This document shows positions 1 through 12,562 of a stretch of 64,000 bases of DNA, piece by piece; within the stretch, counting starts at the first letter, position 1, and each line of letters begins with the position of its first letter. The translations under genes were made by a program, and so were the position numbers. The stretch is taken from positions 124,001-188,000 of the forward strand of contig NC_067136.1 in NCBI RefSeq assembly GCF_021347895.1, written 5' to 3'. A model generated the notes under the pieces. It was given only the letters and a program-made list of their open reading frames with translations, did not search any database and was not told where the DNA came from. This DNA comes from Acanthochromis polyacanthus. Taxonomy: Eukaryota; Chordata; Actinopteri; Pomacentridae.

Positions 1-325
1 TGTGTGTTTCAGTGTGTGTTTCTGTGTGTGTTTCAGTGTGTGTTTCTATGTGTGTTTCAGTGTGTGTTTCTCTGTGTGTTTCAGTGTGTGTTTCTATGTG
101 TGTTTCAGTGTGTGTTTCTCTGTGTGTTTCAGTGTGTGTTTCTCTGTGTGTTTCAGTGTGTGTTTCTGTGTGTGTTTCTGTGTGTGTTTCTATGTGTGTT
201 TCAGTGTGTGTTTCTGTGTGTGTTTCTGTGTGTATTTCAGTGTATGTTTCAGTGTGTGTTTCAGTGTGTGTTTCAGTGTGTGTTTCTATGTGTGTTTCAG
301 TGTGTGTTTCTGTGTGTGTTACTAC
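1..325. repeat. GT-rich minisatellite
   Basis: Tandem 10-12 bp units of the form TGTGTGTTTC followed by AG or T. The array runs in from the left window edge. Long ORFs through it are artefacts of the periodicity. Confidence 0.95.
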
Positions 326-770
326 AAACTGACAATAGAAATACTACAACCGAACAGTAGAAATACTACAAAGCAGCAGTAGAAATACTACAACCTAGCA
401 GTACAAATAGTACAACCTTATATTCAGATTACTGTAGTTTTGGTGCATTAATGCTCATGTTATTGTAGTTTTGTCGTAAGTACTCAGAATACTGTACTTT
501 TGGTGTATTAATATTCAGTTTTGTAGTTTTCATGTACTGAGTCTTTGAAGATTTTGTGTTTTAATACTCATATTATTGTAGTTTGTTATAGTAATATTCA
601 TTTATTGTAGTTGTCATGTTTTATACTTATATTGTTGTAGTTTTGGTGTATTAATACTTATATTAGTGCAGTTTTGGTGTATTAATACTCATATTATTAT
701 AGTTTTGATGCATTAATACTCATATTATTGTAGTTTTGGTTTAGTAATACTGACGTTCAGTTATTTTCGG
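326..770. repeat. decayed AT-rich tandem repeat upstream of the kinesin promoter
   Basis: Imperfect units of about 30-35 bp built around TTGTAGTTTTGGTGTATTAA and variants of it. No gene is visible. It ends where the GC-rich island begins. Confidence 0.7.
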
Positions 771-1449
771 TCTCAGTTTTCCAAGAGGAGTGATCTCTCT
801 GCCAGATCACAGCAGCAGTGCGCGGTCACCCACAGCAGGAGGGGCGGGGCTCTGCGCTCCGTCACGGGGACGCGCCCGTAGTCACACGCACTCAGCGCCG
901 CGCGGCCAGGCCACCGGCCAGCCCGTCCTCCCCCTCCGGTCTTTCCTGTCCTCCGTTTTCCGTTAAACCTGTCCGCTCCGTGCCGGTGCTCCGGTAGACC
1001 CCCCCTCCCCGCCGCCGGCCCTCTCACCGACCGCCTGCCGCCGGTCCAGCCGCCGGATTACCGAGTTTCAGCGACCGGACCTGCCGTGATTCACCGCCCT
1101 GCCGGCGGGCCTCAACTTTCCTGCCCCGGTTCACCGTGTTACTCCGTCCGCCGACGGCCGCCGTTACCGGACGGTGACGTCAGCCCGGAGAAAAGTTGTG
1201 AGGGAGCCGCCGCCGCCGCCGGTACACCGGGAAAGAGCCGGATAGACCGGAGGATAACTTTAGTTTGACGGGACGCAGCAGCGCCCCCACCCAGCTCCCC
1301 CCCACCCCGGTACCGACAGGCCCGCACCGGAACCAGCCGTAGGACCGGCAGCGGGACCCACCGTCCGTTCGTCGTTCCGTTTACCGGGACATGGACGCCC
1401 TGTGACCGGAGCAGCGCGTGGCCTCCACGAGACAGTTTCCCCGGTAGAG
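771..1449 (+). promoter_or_regulatory. kif1c: CpG-island promoter and non-coding first exon of kif1c
   Basis: Base composition jumps from AT-rich to strongly GC- and CpG-rich over about 680 bp and falls back right after a consensus splice donor. That donor reads AGAG|GTGAGT with the exon ending at 1449. No TATA box stands out. I read this as a TATA-less promoter plus a 5' untranslated exon joining to the acceptor at 15935/15936. The transcription start cannot be fixed from sequence. Short ORFs in the island on either strand are typical CpG-island artefacts. Confidence 0.7.
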
Positions 1450-1559
1450 GTGAGTCATCCTCCGGTAACGACCAGAAACACCTGTAGCCCGGTGGACCGT
1501 CTACCGGGAGCTAAACTGCAGCAGCTCAGATTAACGGTTTTCCGGATTTATCCGGTTAG

Positions 1560-3050
1560 AAGGGAAAAAAAACTTTAGAAAACTTCAATTTAACAGAAAG
1601 ATACGTCAACACTTCAATAAAACACAGAAAATACTTTAAAACTTCAATAAAACACAGAAAATACTTTAAAACTTCAATAAAACACAGAAAATACTTTAAA
1701 ACTTCGATAAAACACTTAAATACTAACAACCTTCACACTGATCAATAGAAACTCCTAAACCTGGCCTGTAATCCAGAAAAACATGAAAAAACTTCAGTTT
1801 AACACATAAATACATTAAAAACTTCAATTTAATCCATTCAAATAGTTTGAAAAACCTTAATTTTTACACTTTTAAAAAGCATTGTATTAAAGAACCACAT
1901 TGTCAGAAACTGAAATATTAAAACACCAAACATTAAAAACATGAATATTAATGAATATTAATGCACCACAATATCAACAGTCTAAATACCACAGAAATGT
2001 GGACGTAAATGCAGAAAATAGAAATATTTACCCAACAAACTCTGAATATTAATGAACTAATACACAGAATATTAATGAAACAAAACTTAAAAAAAAGATT
2101 TAAAACATCAAAACTAAACCTGGACGTTAAAACAGGAAAACTTGTGAAAACGGATTTTTAATTCAGTACATAATTATGGTTATCGTTTACTTCATATCAA
2201 ATTTTATAAAATAAAATCAGATAAACTTCGCATTTTTATGTTTTTCTGGTTCTAAAGTGAAGAATTTGGAGTTTACATGAATCTAAAAGAATAAAAGAAT
2301 AAAATGTCAGAAAACTGGTAGAAACATTTCAGTAAAACTTCATGAAATATCTAAAAATGTATTTATTAACAATAAAATCTGAGTTTAAAAGTAATCAAAT
2401 GTAAAAAAAAAAAAGAATAAATCTCTGATGGTTAAAAACAACAAACATAATCCTCTAAAGTTTCATAAAAATACAAACAAAATGTAAAAATATACCAAGA
2501 AATAAAAATATTTTGATGAGAATAAAATACAGAAACGTCTGAAAATTGTTTGAAATATTGAAATTAAATTTAATAAAATGTCAAAAATAGTCAAATCTCT
2601 CAGTGTTAAAAAGAATTAAATTCTAAAAATGTTTTAAAAAATAAAAATCAAAACAGAAAGATGTTCAGGTACAATTTAATAAAATAAACAACGTCAAAAA
2701 GTATTTTTAAAAATGTCTGGGGTAAAAACGGAGCAAAATATGAGAAAAATAGAAACTGGAAATAGAATTTAATTAATAAAAATTAAAAAAAAATTTATAA
2801 AAAATGTCAGAAAATGTCAAAAATGGTAAAAAAATAAATAAATAAAAATAATTAAGCAAAAACGAATTTAAAATAAAACAATCTCAGAAAACTGAAAAAA
2901 AATGTTTTTCAAAATAAATTAAAAAAAGCAAAACAAAAGGATGTTCAAATTTAATTCAATAAAATCAAAATGTCCAAACTAAAATGGAAATATTTACATG
3001 ATGTTTGAATATTTTTCAATAAATATTTAGTTTAAAATGATAAAAACTGT
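1560..3050. other. intron 1, A-rich decayed repeats
   Basis: AT-rich intron with few recognisable words. A 30-bp unit of the type ACTTCAATAAAACACAGAAA is repeated about four times at 1608-1720. The rest is poorly conserved AAAATGTCAGAAAA-like sequence. No exon or RNA gene is visible. Confidence 0.6.
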
Positions 3051-3057
3051 AAAATCA

Positions 3058-3740
3058 GAAATGATTGGAGGCGTTTTCTGTTTATTTAATAATTCTACTC
3101 TCACATTAACACTTTCCTTGTTTTATTCTCTGTATTTATTATTTCTTATATTTATTTTCTGTTTATTTAATAATTCTACTCACATGAACGCTTCCCTTGT
3201 TTTATTCTCTGTATTTATTATTTCTTATATTTATTTTCTGTTTATTTAATAATTCTACTCACATTAACACTTCCCTTGTTTTATTCTCTGTATTTATTAT
3301 TTCTTATATTTATTTTCTGTGTTTATTTAATAATTCTACTCTCACATTAACGTTTCCCTTGTTTTATTCTCTGTATTTATTATTTCTTATATTTATTTTC
3401 TGTTTATTTAATAATTCTACTCACATGAACGCTTCCCTTGTTTTATTCTCTGTATTTATTATTTCTTATATTTATTTTCTGTGTTTATTTAATAATTCTA
3501 CTCTCACATTAACGCTTTCCTTGTTTTATTCTCTGTATTTATTATTTCTTATATTTATTTTCTGTTTATTTAATAATTCTACTCTCACATTAACACTTTC
3601 CTTGTTTTATTCTCTGTATTTATTATTTCTTATATTTATTTTCTGTGTTTATTTAATAATTCTACTCACATTAACACTTTCCTTGTTTTATTCTCTGTAT
3701 TTATTATTTCTTATATTTATTTTCTGTGTTTTAAATCTCT
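3058..3740. repeat. about 80-bp minisatellite in intron 1
   Basis: Eight or so units of roughly 77-83 bp, each with TTTAATAATTCTACTC, an ACATTAAC/ACATGAAC word and TTATTCTCTGTATTTATTA. Units differ by a two-base GT indel after TTTTCTG. The 215-codon ORF across it is repeat-derived and hydrophobic, not a gene. Confidence 0.9.
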
Positions 3741-4379
3741 TTAATGCAGTAAGTCCGGGTTTTACCTTTAATTTTATTCATCCGATCAGATTAAAGCAGC
3801 ATAAAATGAAAACTTTACGCCTGAACGGAGAAAAAATCAGATGAAAGCAGAAAAACGGTTAAAAAAGGAAATCAAACATCAGAGAGCAGAGCTGAAGGAA
3901 GACAGAGAAGAATCAGATTTATTAGTTATTTTCTACTGAATCTATGAACTGGATCATTCAGAGCAGGTTCACCTGGAGCTGTCAGCTGCTGCTGTTGTTG
4001 TTTACTGTTGTTGTTTACTGTTGTGTTGTTGTTGTTGTGTCTTCAGACTGACCAACCAGTCCTCCTCCTGTCGTAGTCAGACTGCTCTGCTCTCTGCAGC
4101 TAAAGTTAGCATGAAGCGCTAAAAGAATGCCAGCTATCCGAGTGTGTGTCTGAGTGTGTGTCTGAGTGTGTGTCTCTGTGTGTGTCTGAGTGTGTGTGTG
4201 TTAGAGAGTGTGAGTGTGTGTGTCTGTGTGTGTGTTAGAGAGTGTGAGTGTGTGTGTCTGTGTGTGTGTTAGAGAGTGTGAGTGTGTATTTTTAGCTGCA
4301 TGTTGTTGGATTGATGTTATTCAGTAACACTACAGTCATCATGGAGTGTTTGTGTTCATAAAGTGTGTTTGTGTGACTT
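3741..4379. other. intron 1 segment with GT-rich microsatellite
   Basis: Non-repetitive AT-rich sequence to about 4135, with a short (TTG)n stretch near 3990-4040. A compound (TGTGTGTC/GAGTG) microsatellite follows at 4140-4290. No coding signal. Confidence 0.6.
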
Positions 4380-5050
4380 TTTGTGCTCATTTCACATTTA
4401 TTGTGGTTCTTTGGCGTCTTTTTGTTGAAATTCTACCATTTGTGTGTGTGTGTTAATTTTGGGACTTTTTGTGGTAACAGTACATTTGTTTGACTTTGTT
4501 GTAATTTCGTACATTTTTGTGACTTCTTGTGTTAATTTTGGGACTTTTTGTGTTAACTTGGTACATTTGTGTGATAATTTAATGTCTTTTTGTGCTAATT
4601 TAGTGACTTTGTGGTAATTTTTACCCGCTTTTATGACAATTTCACATTTATTGTGGTTCTTTGGCATCTTTTTTGTTGGGATTTTGTCTTTTTGTGGTAA
4701 CTTTGTGACTTTTTGTAACTTTTTGTGGTAATTTAGTGGCTTTTTGTCCTGACGTTGTGTCTTTTTGTGGTAACTTTGTGACTTTTTGTAACTTTTTGTG
4801 GTAATTTAGTGGCTTTTTGTCCTGACGTTGTCTTTTTGTGGTAACTTTGTGACTTTTTGTAACTTTTTGTGGTAATTTAGTGGCTTTTTGTCGTGACGTG
4901 TCTTTTTGTGGTAACTTTGTGACTTTTTGTAACTTTTTGTGGTAATTTAATGGCTTTTTGTCGTGACGTTGTCTTTTTGTGGTAAATGTTGCTTGTTTTT
5001 CTCATAATCTCACATTTTTTGTTGCTCTTTGGCATCTTTTTGTTGTGATT
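4380..5050. repeat. 66-71 bp minisatellite in intron 1
   Basis: About four similar units at 4680-4985, each with TTTTTGTAACTTTTTGTGG, AATTTAGTGGCTTTTTGTC and TGACGTTGTC. Decayed flanks begin at 4380. The minus-strand 89-codon ORF here is a repeat artefact. Confidence 0.85.
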
Positions 5051-5317
5051 CTAGCGTGTGTGTGTGTTTAGTGTGTGTGTTGTGTCCTTGTGAGGACCTC
5101 TGTGATTCATGGCGTCTCTCTGAGGACGTTTCGGCTCCTTTAGACTTCAGTCAGACACTAATCGTCCTCATAAAGCCGGCAGATGAAGGTGTGTGTTCTC
5201 CAGGTGAGGAACGTTGAGTCACGTGTCGTCTGCAGGTGAACCTTGAACCAAACACACACTGGTTATCTGACAAACAGAAAGTAGACGAACCGACAGAGCA
5301 GCTGATGACCACGACAG

Positions 5318-5462
5318 GACAGGATTTACTGGATTATTATCCGATGATTTACTGGATTATTATCCGATGATTTACTGGATTATTATCTGATGATTAACTG
5401 GATTATTATCTGACGATTTACTGGATTATTATCTGATGATTTACTGGATTATTATCTGACAT
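5318..5462. repeat. 24-bp minisatellite
   Basis: Six near-identical units of the type TTTACTGGATTATTATCTGA. Confidence 0.9.
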
Positions 5463-7177
5463 TTAGTCTGAAAATAATCAGAAAAAACTCCATAATTATC
5501 TGAAGTTTCACTGTAGAAATTAAATCAGTTATATCTTTGAATTAATCTTTTTTATGAACATTTTATTGAACATTTAATTCATGTTTTCTGGAATTTAACT
5601 TCAAAGTTTCTACATCTTTTCTGACATTTTTCTTTTGTGTATTAATGAGATTTTTAAAATTTTAACTATGTGTTTTGATTTTTTGGGGGGACTTCTCATA
5701 ATTTTTTTCCCCTTTAAATTTTCTGAATGATATTTTAGATTTTTCTGTTTATTTTTTTATAAATTCTTTTTAAAAGTTTATGCAAATATTCAGACGTTTT
5801 TCATTTATTTTGCTCCTTTTTTCCCCTTCAGATTTTATTAATATGTATTTTTAACATTTTGATATTTATTTAATTTTATTTATTTTTTTTATAAAAACAT
5901 TTTTAGACAATTTTCTGACATTTTATAAATTTTTTTAACTCAGAGATTTTTTGCACATTTTATTAAATTTTATTTAAATGTTTCCAACAATATTCTGACA
6001 GTTTTTATCTATTTTTTTATTTATTTTTTCCTTTTATTTTTACACATATGTATATTTTCTGACAGTTAATGTTTTATAAAATTCTATTTAAACATTTTAT
6101 TGTATTTATTTAACCATTATTTGACATTTTTTTCATTTTTTCATCCTCAGATTTTTTAAATAATATTTTATATTTCACATTTTGTCTAAATGTTTTTTGA
6201 TGAGTTATATTTACAAATTCATGCAATTATTTTGACATTTTTCTTATATTTTGCTCTTTTCCTCTCAGGAATTTTATAATTGATTTAATTTTGGACATTT
6301 TAATAATATTTTATTAAATTTGATTTAGATGTTTTTATTTTTAAATTATTTTTAGACAATTTTCTGACATTTTCTTCTTTTTTTTACCCTCAGAGATGTG
6401 GTATTTTTTTGACATTTTGTTACATTTTATAATTTTCAGACATTTTTCTTATATTTTTTGTTTTTCTCCCCTCAAAATATTCTTACATGTGTGTATGTTC
6501 TCTGACATTTGTTTTATGTTTCATGAAATTCTGATTTAGTTTGAGGTTTAACTGGAAATGAACCAAACCAGAGGAAGCGTCTTTCGTCTGCTGCTGGTCT
6601 GATCCTGATCTTCTGCTCGTCACGTCGTTTATCAGCGTTAAAATCACAGATTAAACACGAGGAGGAACCGTGAACCACCGATTCTCTGCTCCTGGAGCGC
6701 CACAAGAATCTGTTTTATTAGAGAGATAAATGTCAGAAAAACGTTTAGAGTTTAAAGCCCTGAAATCGACGCAAACTTTTAAATTTAACATCTTCAGAAT
6801 CTGAACCAAATGTCAAAAAACTCTCAGGAAAAAAAAACATTTAACAAACAGGAAAGTTTCTTCAAATTAGCGGAAGCTTAAAAAAACACAAAAATCAGAA
6901 AATGTCTTAAAAGTAAACATCATAAAATATATTTACAGAGAATAAAGTGTCTGAAAAGTTCATTTAGATTCTAAGAGACGTAAACATTCAAATATTTCCA
7001 GACTTAACGGATTCATTTGGTACAATATTTATATTTAAAATTAAAAAGACAGTCTTCTCCCAATTCCACCCAAATGTTTGATAATAATCCAATAAATGAA
7101 CTCCTCTGTAGATTTAAAGTTAAAACAGACTCTTACTTCTGTATTTCCCACAGCACCTGAAGGCATCTCTGGACCTG
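5463..7177. other. intron 1, T-rich low-complexity sequence
   Basis: Long T-rich stretch with recurrent TTTTCTGACATTTT and TTTTATTAAATTTTATTTA words, probably a heavily decayed tandem repeat. From about 6510 the sequence is less repetitive. No exon is recognisable. Confidence 0.55.
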
Positions 7178-7645
7178 TTCTTTGTGTGTGTGGTCGTTTT
7201 GCGTCTCTTTGTGGTCGTTTTGCGTCTCTTTATGGTCGTTTTGCGTCTCTTTATGGTCGTTTTACGTCTCTTTATGGTCGTTTTACGTCTCTTTATGGTC
7301 GTTTTGCGTCTCTTTATGGTCGTTTTACGTCTCTTTATGGTCGTTTTGCGTCTCTTTATGGTCGTTTTGCGTCTCTTTATGGTCGTTTTACGTCTCTTTA
7401 TGGTCGTTTTACGTCTCTTTATGGTCGTTTTGCGTCTCTTTATGGTCGTTTTGCGTCTCTTTATGGTCGTTTTGCGTCTCTTTATGGTCGTTTTACGTCT
7501 CTTTATGGTCGTTTTGCGTCTCTTTATGGTCGTTTTGCGTCTCTTTATGGTCGTTTTACGTCTCTTTATGGTCGTTTTGCGTCTCTTTATGGTCGTTTTG
7601 CGTCTCTTTATGGTCGTTTTACGTCTCTTTATGGTCGTTTTTTGT
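7178..7645. repeat. 21-bp minisatellite, about 22 copies
   Basis: Unit GTCTCTTTATGGTCGTTTT plus GC or AC, period 21. Copies are almost identical except for a G/A alternation (TTTTGCG versus TTTTACG). Because 21 is a multiple of three, all three plus-strand frames stay open (169-279 codons). These are not genes. Confidence 0.95.
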
Positions 7646-8790
7646 CCCTTTGTGGAGGTTTTATGTCACCTTTATGGCATTTTTTATGTAGTTTTGGTGT
7701 TTTTTGTGTCTCTGTGTTGATAACTGGTCTCTTTGTGGTTGTTTTGTGTTTAGTGTTGTTCGTTGTGCATCTCTTTTTGGTGTTTTTTGTGCCATCTTGG
7801 TGGTTTTGTGTCTCCTTTGGTACATTTTATGTTTGGTGTTGGTCAGTTTCCATCTCATTCTCACCAGCTGCTCTCTTTGGGGTTCTTTTGGTCCCATATT
7901 CTGTCACATATTTGTTGTTTTGTGTCTCTTTCTAGCTGTTTTTGGTCCATTTTGATGGTTTTATGTCACATTTGGGACATTTTATGTCTGGTTCTATAGG
8001 TTTTGTGTCTCTGTGTTGATATTTTGTCTCTTTGTGGTTATTTTTTTGTCCCATTCTGTCCATTTTTTGACACATATTGATAGTTTCACATCTGTTTATG
8101 GCTGTTTTTGGTCCATTTTGATGGTTTTATGTCACATTTGGCACATTTTCCGTCTGATTTCTGTGATTTTTTTGCATCTCTTTCTTGACAGTTTTTCTCT
8201 TTATGGTTATTTTTTGCAGAATGTTTGTCAGTTTGTGTCTCTTTGTGGTCGGCTTTTGTCAAATTCTCACCTTTTTGTGACAGACGTTCATTTTGTATGT
8301 ATTTTTGTGTGTCTTTATTTTCCTGTATTGTTCCATTTTGGTGTTTTTGTGTCACATTTGGGACATTTTCTGTCTGGTTTTGATCAGTTTCCATCTCATT
8401 CTCACCAACTGGTCCCTTTGTGGTTATTTTTTATTCCATTTTGGCCTTTTTGTGTCTCATATTTTCCATTTTCTGTGTATTTGTGGTCATTTTACGTCCC
8501 TTTATTGTCGTTTTATGTCACATTTTGGTGGTTTTATGTCACATTTAGTGTGTTGTCTGTCTGATTTTAGTCAATTTCTGTCTCTATTGCTAGTTGTGGT
8601 TATTTTTTGTCCCATTCTGTCCATTTTCTGACAGGTGTTGACAGTTTCACATGTATTTGTGGCTGTTTTTGGTTCATTCTGGTGGTTTTATGTCACATTT
8701 GGCACATTTTCTGTCTGGTTTTGCTGGTTTTTGCGTCTCTTTCTTGCCACTTTGTCTCTTTGTGGTCAGTTTTTGTCCAAGCAGTGAAAC
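7646..8790. repeat. decayed relatives of the 21-bp repeat
   Basis: Continuous degenerate TTTTGTGTCTCTTTGTGGT, TTTTTGTCCCATTTTG and CACATTTGGGACATTTT words. They share the core of the 21-bp array immediately upstream and look like its diverged flank. Confidence 0.75.
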
Positions 8791-8919
8791 TAGACGTCCG
8801 TCCTGCAGCACCTGAAGGCAGCACGAGGCTCTTTGTCATGTGATCAAACGGTTAAAATGTTCTTCAGAGGCTGTCGGCTATCTTTAGGAAGAGGGAGGTG
8901 CTGTGTGTTCTTTAGTCTC

Positions 8920-8958
<39 letters not shown>

Positions 8959-9239
8959 TGTTTTTTAGTGTGTGTGTTTTAGTGTGTGTGTGTGTGTTTT
9001 AGTGTGTGTGGTGTGCAGACCATTCATTATCACATTCCTCCTCTGATCCGTCCACATGCAGCCGTCAGTCTGAGTCGTCTCCTCTGATCTGATCAGGTTC
9101 TGATCAATAATCAATAGTCCTGTCCCTGCTCCTCTATCACAGCGTTATAATCATGATCTAGGACATAAAACTCTGTTCAGTAACGATAAATAAAGAGACG
9201 GTTCCTGACCTTTCCTGCTGTGGTTGTTGTCCACTCTGG
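8791..9239. other. intron 1 segment with (GT)n
   Basis: A (TG)n-rich microsatellite lies at 8918-9010. Otherwise it is non-repetitive intron sequence without coding signal. Confidence 0.55.
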
Positions 9240-9525
9240 GCTGCTGGGAGAAGATGTTCTTCACCGTTTTATTCTAGTTTCTCTTCCATGGAGACGCTTT
9301 CCTTTTCCTCCAGCATCAGAAGTCTGACTTATGCTGGGAGCCATAATGGACATAAAGTTAGAGAATGTAGAACAATCCAAGGTGGAGAACAACCAGAGGA
9401 TGGAAACAAAGCTGTCTGATAGCGCTGTGACGACGTATTCATCCGCTCATCAACTAGTTCCAGTAACCAGTTCAGACGTAACGATGAAACGCTGTAAGTC
9501 GAGGACCTGCTGTGTTTATGTACGG
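9240..9525 (+). mobile_element. dispersed transposon fragment, copy 1
   Basis: Matches, in opposite orientation, the element at 62187-62954. Shared landmarks are the TTTTATTCTA/TTTTATTCTG region, TCCATGGAGACG, CATCAGAAGTCTGACTTATGC, TCATCCGCTCATCAACTAGT and the end motif GTAAGTCGAGGACC. Only part of the element is present. The 66- and 86-codon ORFs inside are remnants or chance. Confidence 0.75.
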
Positions 9526-9870
9526 ATGTGAGTTCTGACTTACGGCGTAAAACGACATCAACACTCCTTACTTTTGACTCTGTTTTCACTTATTTATGCT
9601 CATTCTCTGCTCCAGTATTTATCTGTGACTTATTTATTTTATCTCAGGTCTTTTTTTAACTGTTTTTATCACTGATCTGAATCTTAATAAAATCTGCAGA
9701 CAGATTCAGTTGATTTAAAATAAAAACACAAATGAACTAGTAATTAATGTGATGTGAAGCTTCCTCAGACGTCCTGGTGGTTAAACGGCTGCTTTAGATG
9801 TAAAATAAGAAATAGTGGATAAAAACGAGCTGTGGTTATGAAGCATTATTACACAAAACATTTTCTGTCT
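9526..9870. other. intron 1 segment, nothing recognised
   Basis: AT-rich intron sequence with no repeat, exon or RNA gene that I can support. Confidence 0.5.
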
Positions 9871-11330
9871 GGTTTGGGTGATTTTGTGTCTCTGTGTTGA
9901 CCGTTTGTCTCTTTGTGGTTGTTTTCTGTCCTGTTTTTGTCAGTTAATGTCTTATATTTTTCGTTTTGTCTGTATTTGTGGTCATTCTGTGTCTCTTTGC
10001 GGTCGTTTTATGTTACGTTTTGCTGGTTTTGTGTCACATTTGGGACATTTTTTGTCTGGTTTTGGTCAGTTTCTGTATTTATTGCCAGATGTGGTTATTT
10101 TTTCTGGTCAGTTTGTGACACCTGGTGTTTATTTTGTGTCTTTTTCTTGGCAGTTTGTCTCTTCATCGGTATTATTTACCTAATATTTGTCATTTGTGTT
10201 TAGTGTTTGTTTACTTTTTGTCCCATTTTACCCATTTTATGTCTTATATTTTTAATTCTCTGTGTATTTGTGGTCATTTTCATCTCTTCTTGGCTGTTTT
10301 TTGGTCCATTCTGGTGGTTTTCTGTCACATTTGGGACATTTTCTGTCTGGTTTTGGTGGTTTTTGCGTCTCTTTCTTGCCACTTTACCTCTTTATGGTTG
10401 TTTTTGTCTAATGTTTGTCATTTTGCATGTCTTTTTGGTTGGTTATTGGTCCATTTTGTGTTGCATATTGTTCATTTTGTGTCTCTTTATGGCTATTTTT
10501 TTTTACATTCTGGTGGTTTTCTGTCACATGTGGGACATTTTCTGTCTGGTTTTAATGATTTTTGCGTCTCTTTCTTACCACTTTGTCTCTTAATGGTTGT
10601 TTTTGTCTAATGTTTGTCATTTTGCATGTCTTTTAGGTTGGTTATTGGTCCATTTTGCCCATTTTGTGTTGCATATTGTTCATTTTGTGTCTCTTTATGG
10701 TTATTTTTTGTTCCATTTTGGTGGTTTTCTGTCACGTGGGAGATTTTCTGTCTGGTTTTGGTGGTTTTGTGTCTCTTTCTTGCCACTTTGTCTCTTTATG
10801 GTTGTTTCTGGCAGAATGTTTGTCATTTTGTGTCTCATATTAATAGTTTTCTGTCTCTTTGTGGTGAGTTTTTGTCCCATGTTGGTGGTTTTCTGCCACA
10901 TTTGGGACCTTTCCTGTCTGGTTTTGATGCTCTTATGTCTCCGTGTTGCCGTTTTGTCTTTTTGTGGTTATTTTTTTCACATTCTGACCATTTTGTGACA
11001 CTTATTGTCAATTTTGCTTCACTTTTTGGTCATATTTTGCTGTATTTTGGTGGTTTTGTGCCACATTTGGGACAGTTTGTTTAGTTTTGTGTCTCTTCCT
11101 TGATAATTTGTGTCTTTCTGGTTATTTTTCGCCTAGTTTGTGTCATTTTGTGTCTCACATTGATCGTTTTCTGTCTCTGTGGTCGTTCAGAATCCATTTC
11201 TGACTGTTTTTGTCACATTTTGCTGGTTTTCTGTCCCATCTTGGTAGCTTTGTGTCTCTTTGTGACACTTCTTTCTGTTTTTTTAACATTTTTCTGTCCA
11301 TATTTAACGTTTTCTTTGCCAGTTTGACGT
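9871..11330. repeat. second decayed T/G-rich tandem block
   Basis: Same vocabulary as 7646-8790 (TTTTGTGTCTCTTT, GGGACATTTTCTGTCTGGTTTTGG). It includes a longer near-duplicate of about 220 bp: 10355-10560 resembles 10570-10790. No gene. Confidence 0.75.
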
Positions 11331-12124
11331 CTCTGTTAGTGTGGAGTCGACTAAGCGTCCAGTAAACGTTGAATAAACTCTGTCAGAGCGCTGTTTCTGC
11401 TGGTTTATCGGCTTATTTCCACGTTAGCAGAACGTCTGACTGCAGCTCAGCACACCGTCCATTTCCATCCTCCTCCCAGCCCGCTGTTGTGTAATTTGTG
11501 CCTGGCCGAGGCGTCTGATTGGCTGGCAGAGCCTCCAGCTGGTTTCAGAAAAAAGAGAAAGCGACGGCAGGAATCTGCTGCTTTGAAGCTGAAAAATGTG
11601 TTTAAACAGCTGGTTAGTTTGACTAGCAGCAGCTGAGCTAACCGGTTCAGCTACAGGCAGACAGAGAGTTTTAGTGTGTGTTAGTGTGTGTGTTACTGTG
11701 TGTGTTAGTGTGTGTGTGTGTGTGGATGCCTGTGCAGTGAAGTCAGCGCTCTGCTGCTCACCTCATGCTTCAGACAATAAGATCAGAGTACAGTCTCTAT
11801 CTGATCCACCATCAGTCTGTTGACAGAACAAACAGTAGAAACACAATGATCCTCCAGCTTTCATCAGCTCCACCGACGGAGGCTGAAGGCCGAGGGAGAG
11901 ACGCTGAAGTTACACACAATGAAGAAAAAAGTGGAAAAAGTCAGATTAAAGTCGCAAAAATGACACAAAAAGTGGAAAAAGTGAGATTAAGACACCAAAA
12001 TGAAAACTGTTTTTAAAATGACTGATAAGTTTATCATTAAATGCCTGAAAATTTTAAATGTCCAAGATGGAAAGAAATGCCTTGAAATATATAAATATGT
12101 TTTTTAAAAAAAAAGACATATATA
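11331..12124. other. intron 1 segment, mostly unique
   Basis: Ordinary intron sequence with a short (GTGTGTTA)n tract at 11670-11725 and an AAAATGACACAAAAAGTGG patch near 11940-11990. No coding feature recognised. Confidence 0.5.
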
Positions 12125-12183
12125 TGTGTCACAGTAGAGATGTCAATCGCAATCTCTACTAGGAGAATTGCCATCTCTACTGT

Positions 12184-12189
<6 letters not shown>
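12125..12189. repeat. perfect 18-bp inverted repeat (hairpin)
   Basis: The left arm at 12125-12142 (TGTGTCACAGTAGAGATG) is exactly complementary to the right arm at 12172-12189. They are separated by 29 bases that contain a second, weaker inverted pair (GCAAT...ATTGC). It abuts the (AC)n tract, so it could be a small foldback element inserted at or giving rise to the microsatellite. Confidence 0.85.

Positions 12190-12270
<81 letters not shown>
12186..12270. repeat. (AC)n microsatellite
   Basis: Pure AC dinucleotide run of about 42 units. Confidence 0.98.
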
Positions 12271-12560
12271 TTGTACTTCTATCTTAGTGAGGACATCCAT
12301 AGGCGTAATGCATTTCCTAGAGCCTTACCCTAACCTTAACCATCACAACTGATCGCCTAACCCTAATCCTTACCCTAACCCTAACCAAACCTCAATTCAT
12401 ACCTGTTCTCTAAAAACAAGTCTTCACCCTCAAACATGGCTGTTTCAAAGTGAGGACCGGCCAAAATGTCCTCACTTTGTAAAAATGTCCTCACTTTGTA
12501 AAAATGTCCTCACTTTGATAGTTAAATGCAGAAAATGGTACTCACCATGTAGCAAGTACA
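12271..12560. repeat. dispersed repeat bounded by CA microsatellites
   Basis: Segment with GTGAGGACATCCATAGGCG, telomere-like ACCCTAACCCTAACC words and three copies of AAAATGTCCTCACTTTG, flanked on both sides by (AC)n. I recognise this layout as a common dispersed sequence in teleost introns (recall, not a search). It is not a telomere: the TAACCC words are few and irregular. Confidence 0.7.
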
Positions 12561-12562
12561 AG

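Noticed and set aside
773..1327. Small ORFs in the CpG island as genes
   Set aside because: Stop-poor GC-rich sequence; no conserved protein, and it ends in a clear non-coding exon donor.
3197..3844. 215-codon hydrophobic ORF as a membrane protein
   Set aside because: It is the translation of an AT-rich minisatellite; no start context, no family resemblance.
7096..7935. 279-codon ORF as a gene
   Set aside because: Translation is a 7-residue repeat from the 21-bp array, with equal ORFs in the other two frames.
12340..12400. Telomeric repeat or interstitial telomere
   Set aside because: Only a few irregular CCCTAA words inside a common dispersed repeat.
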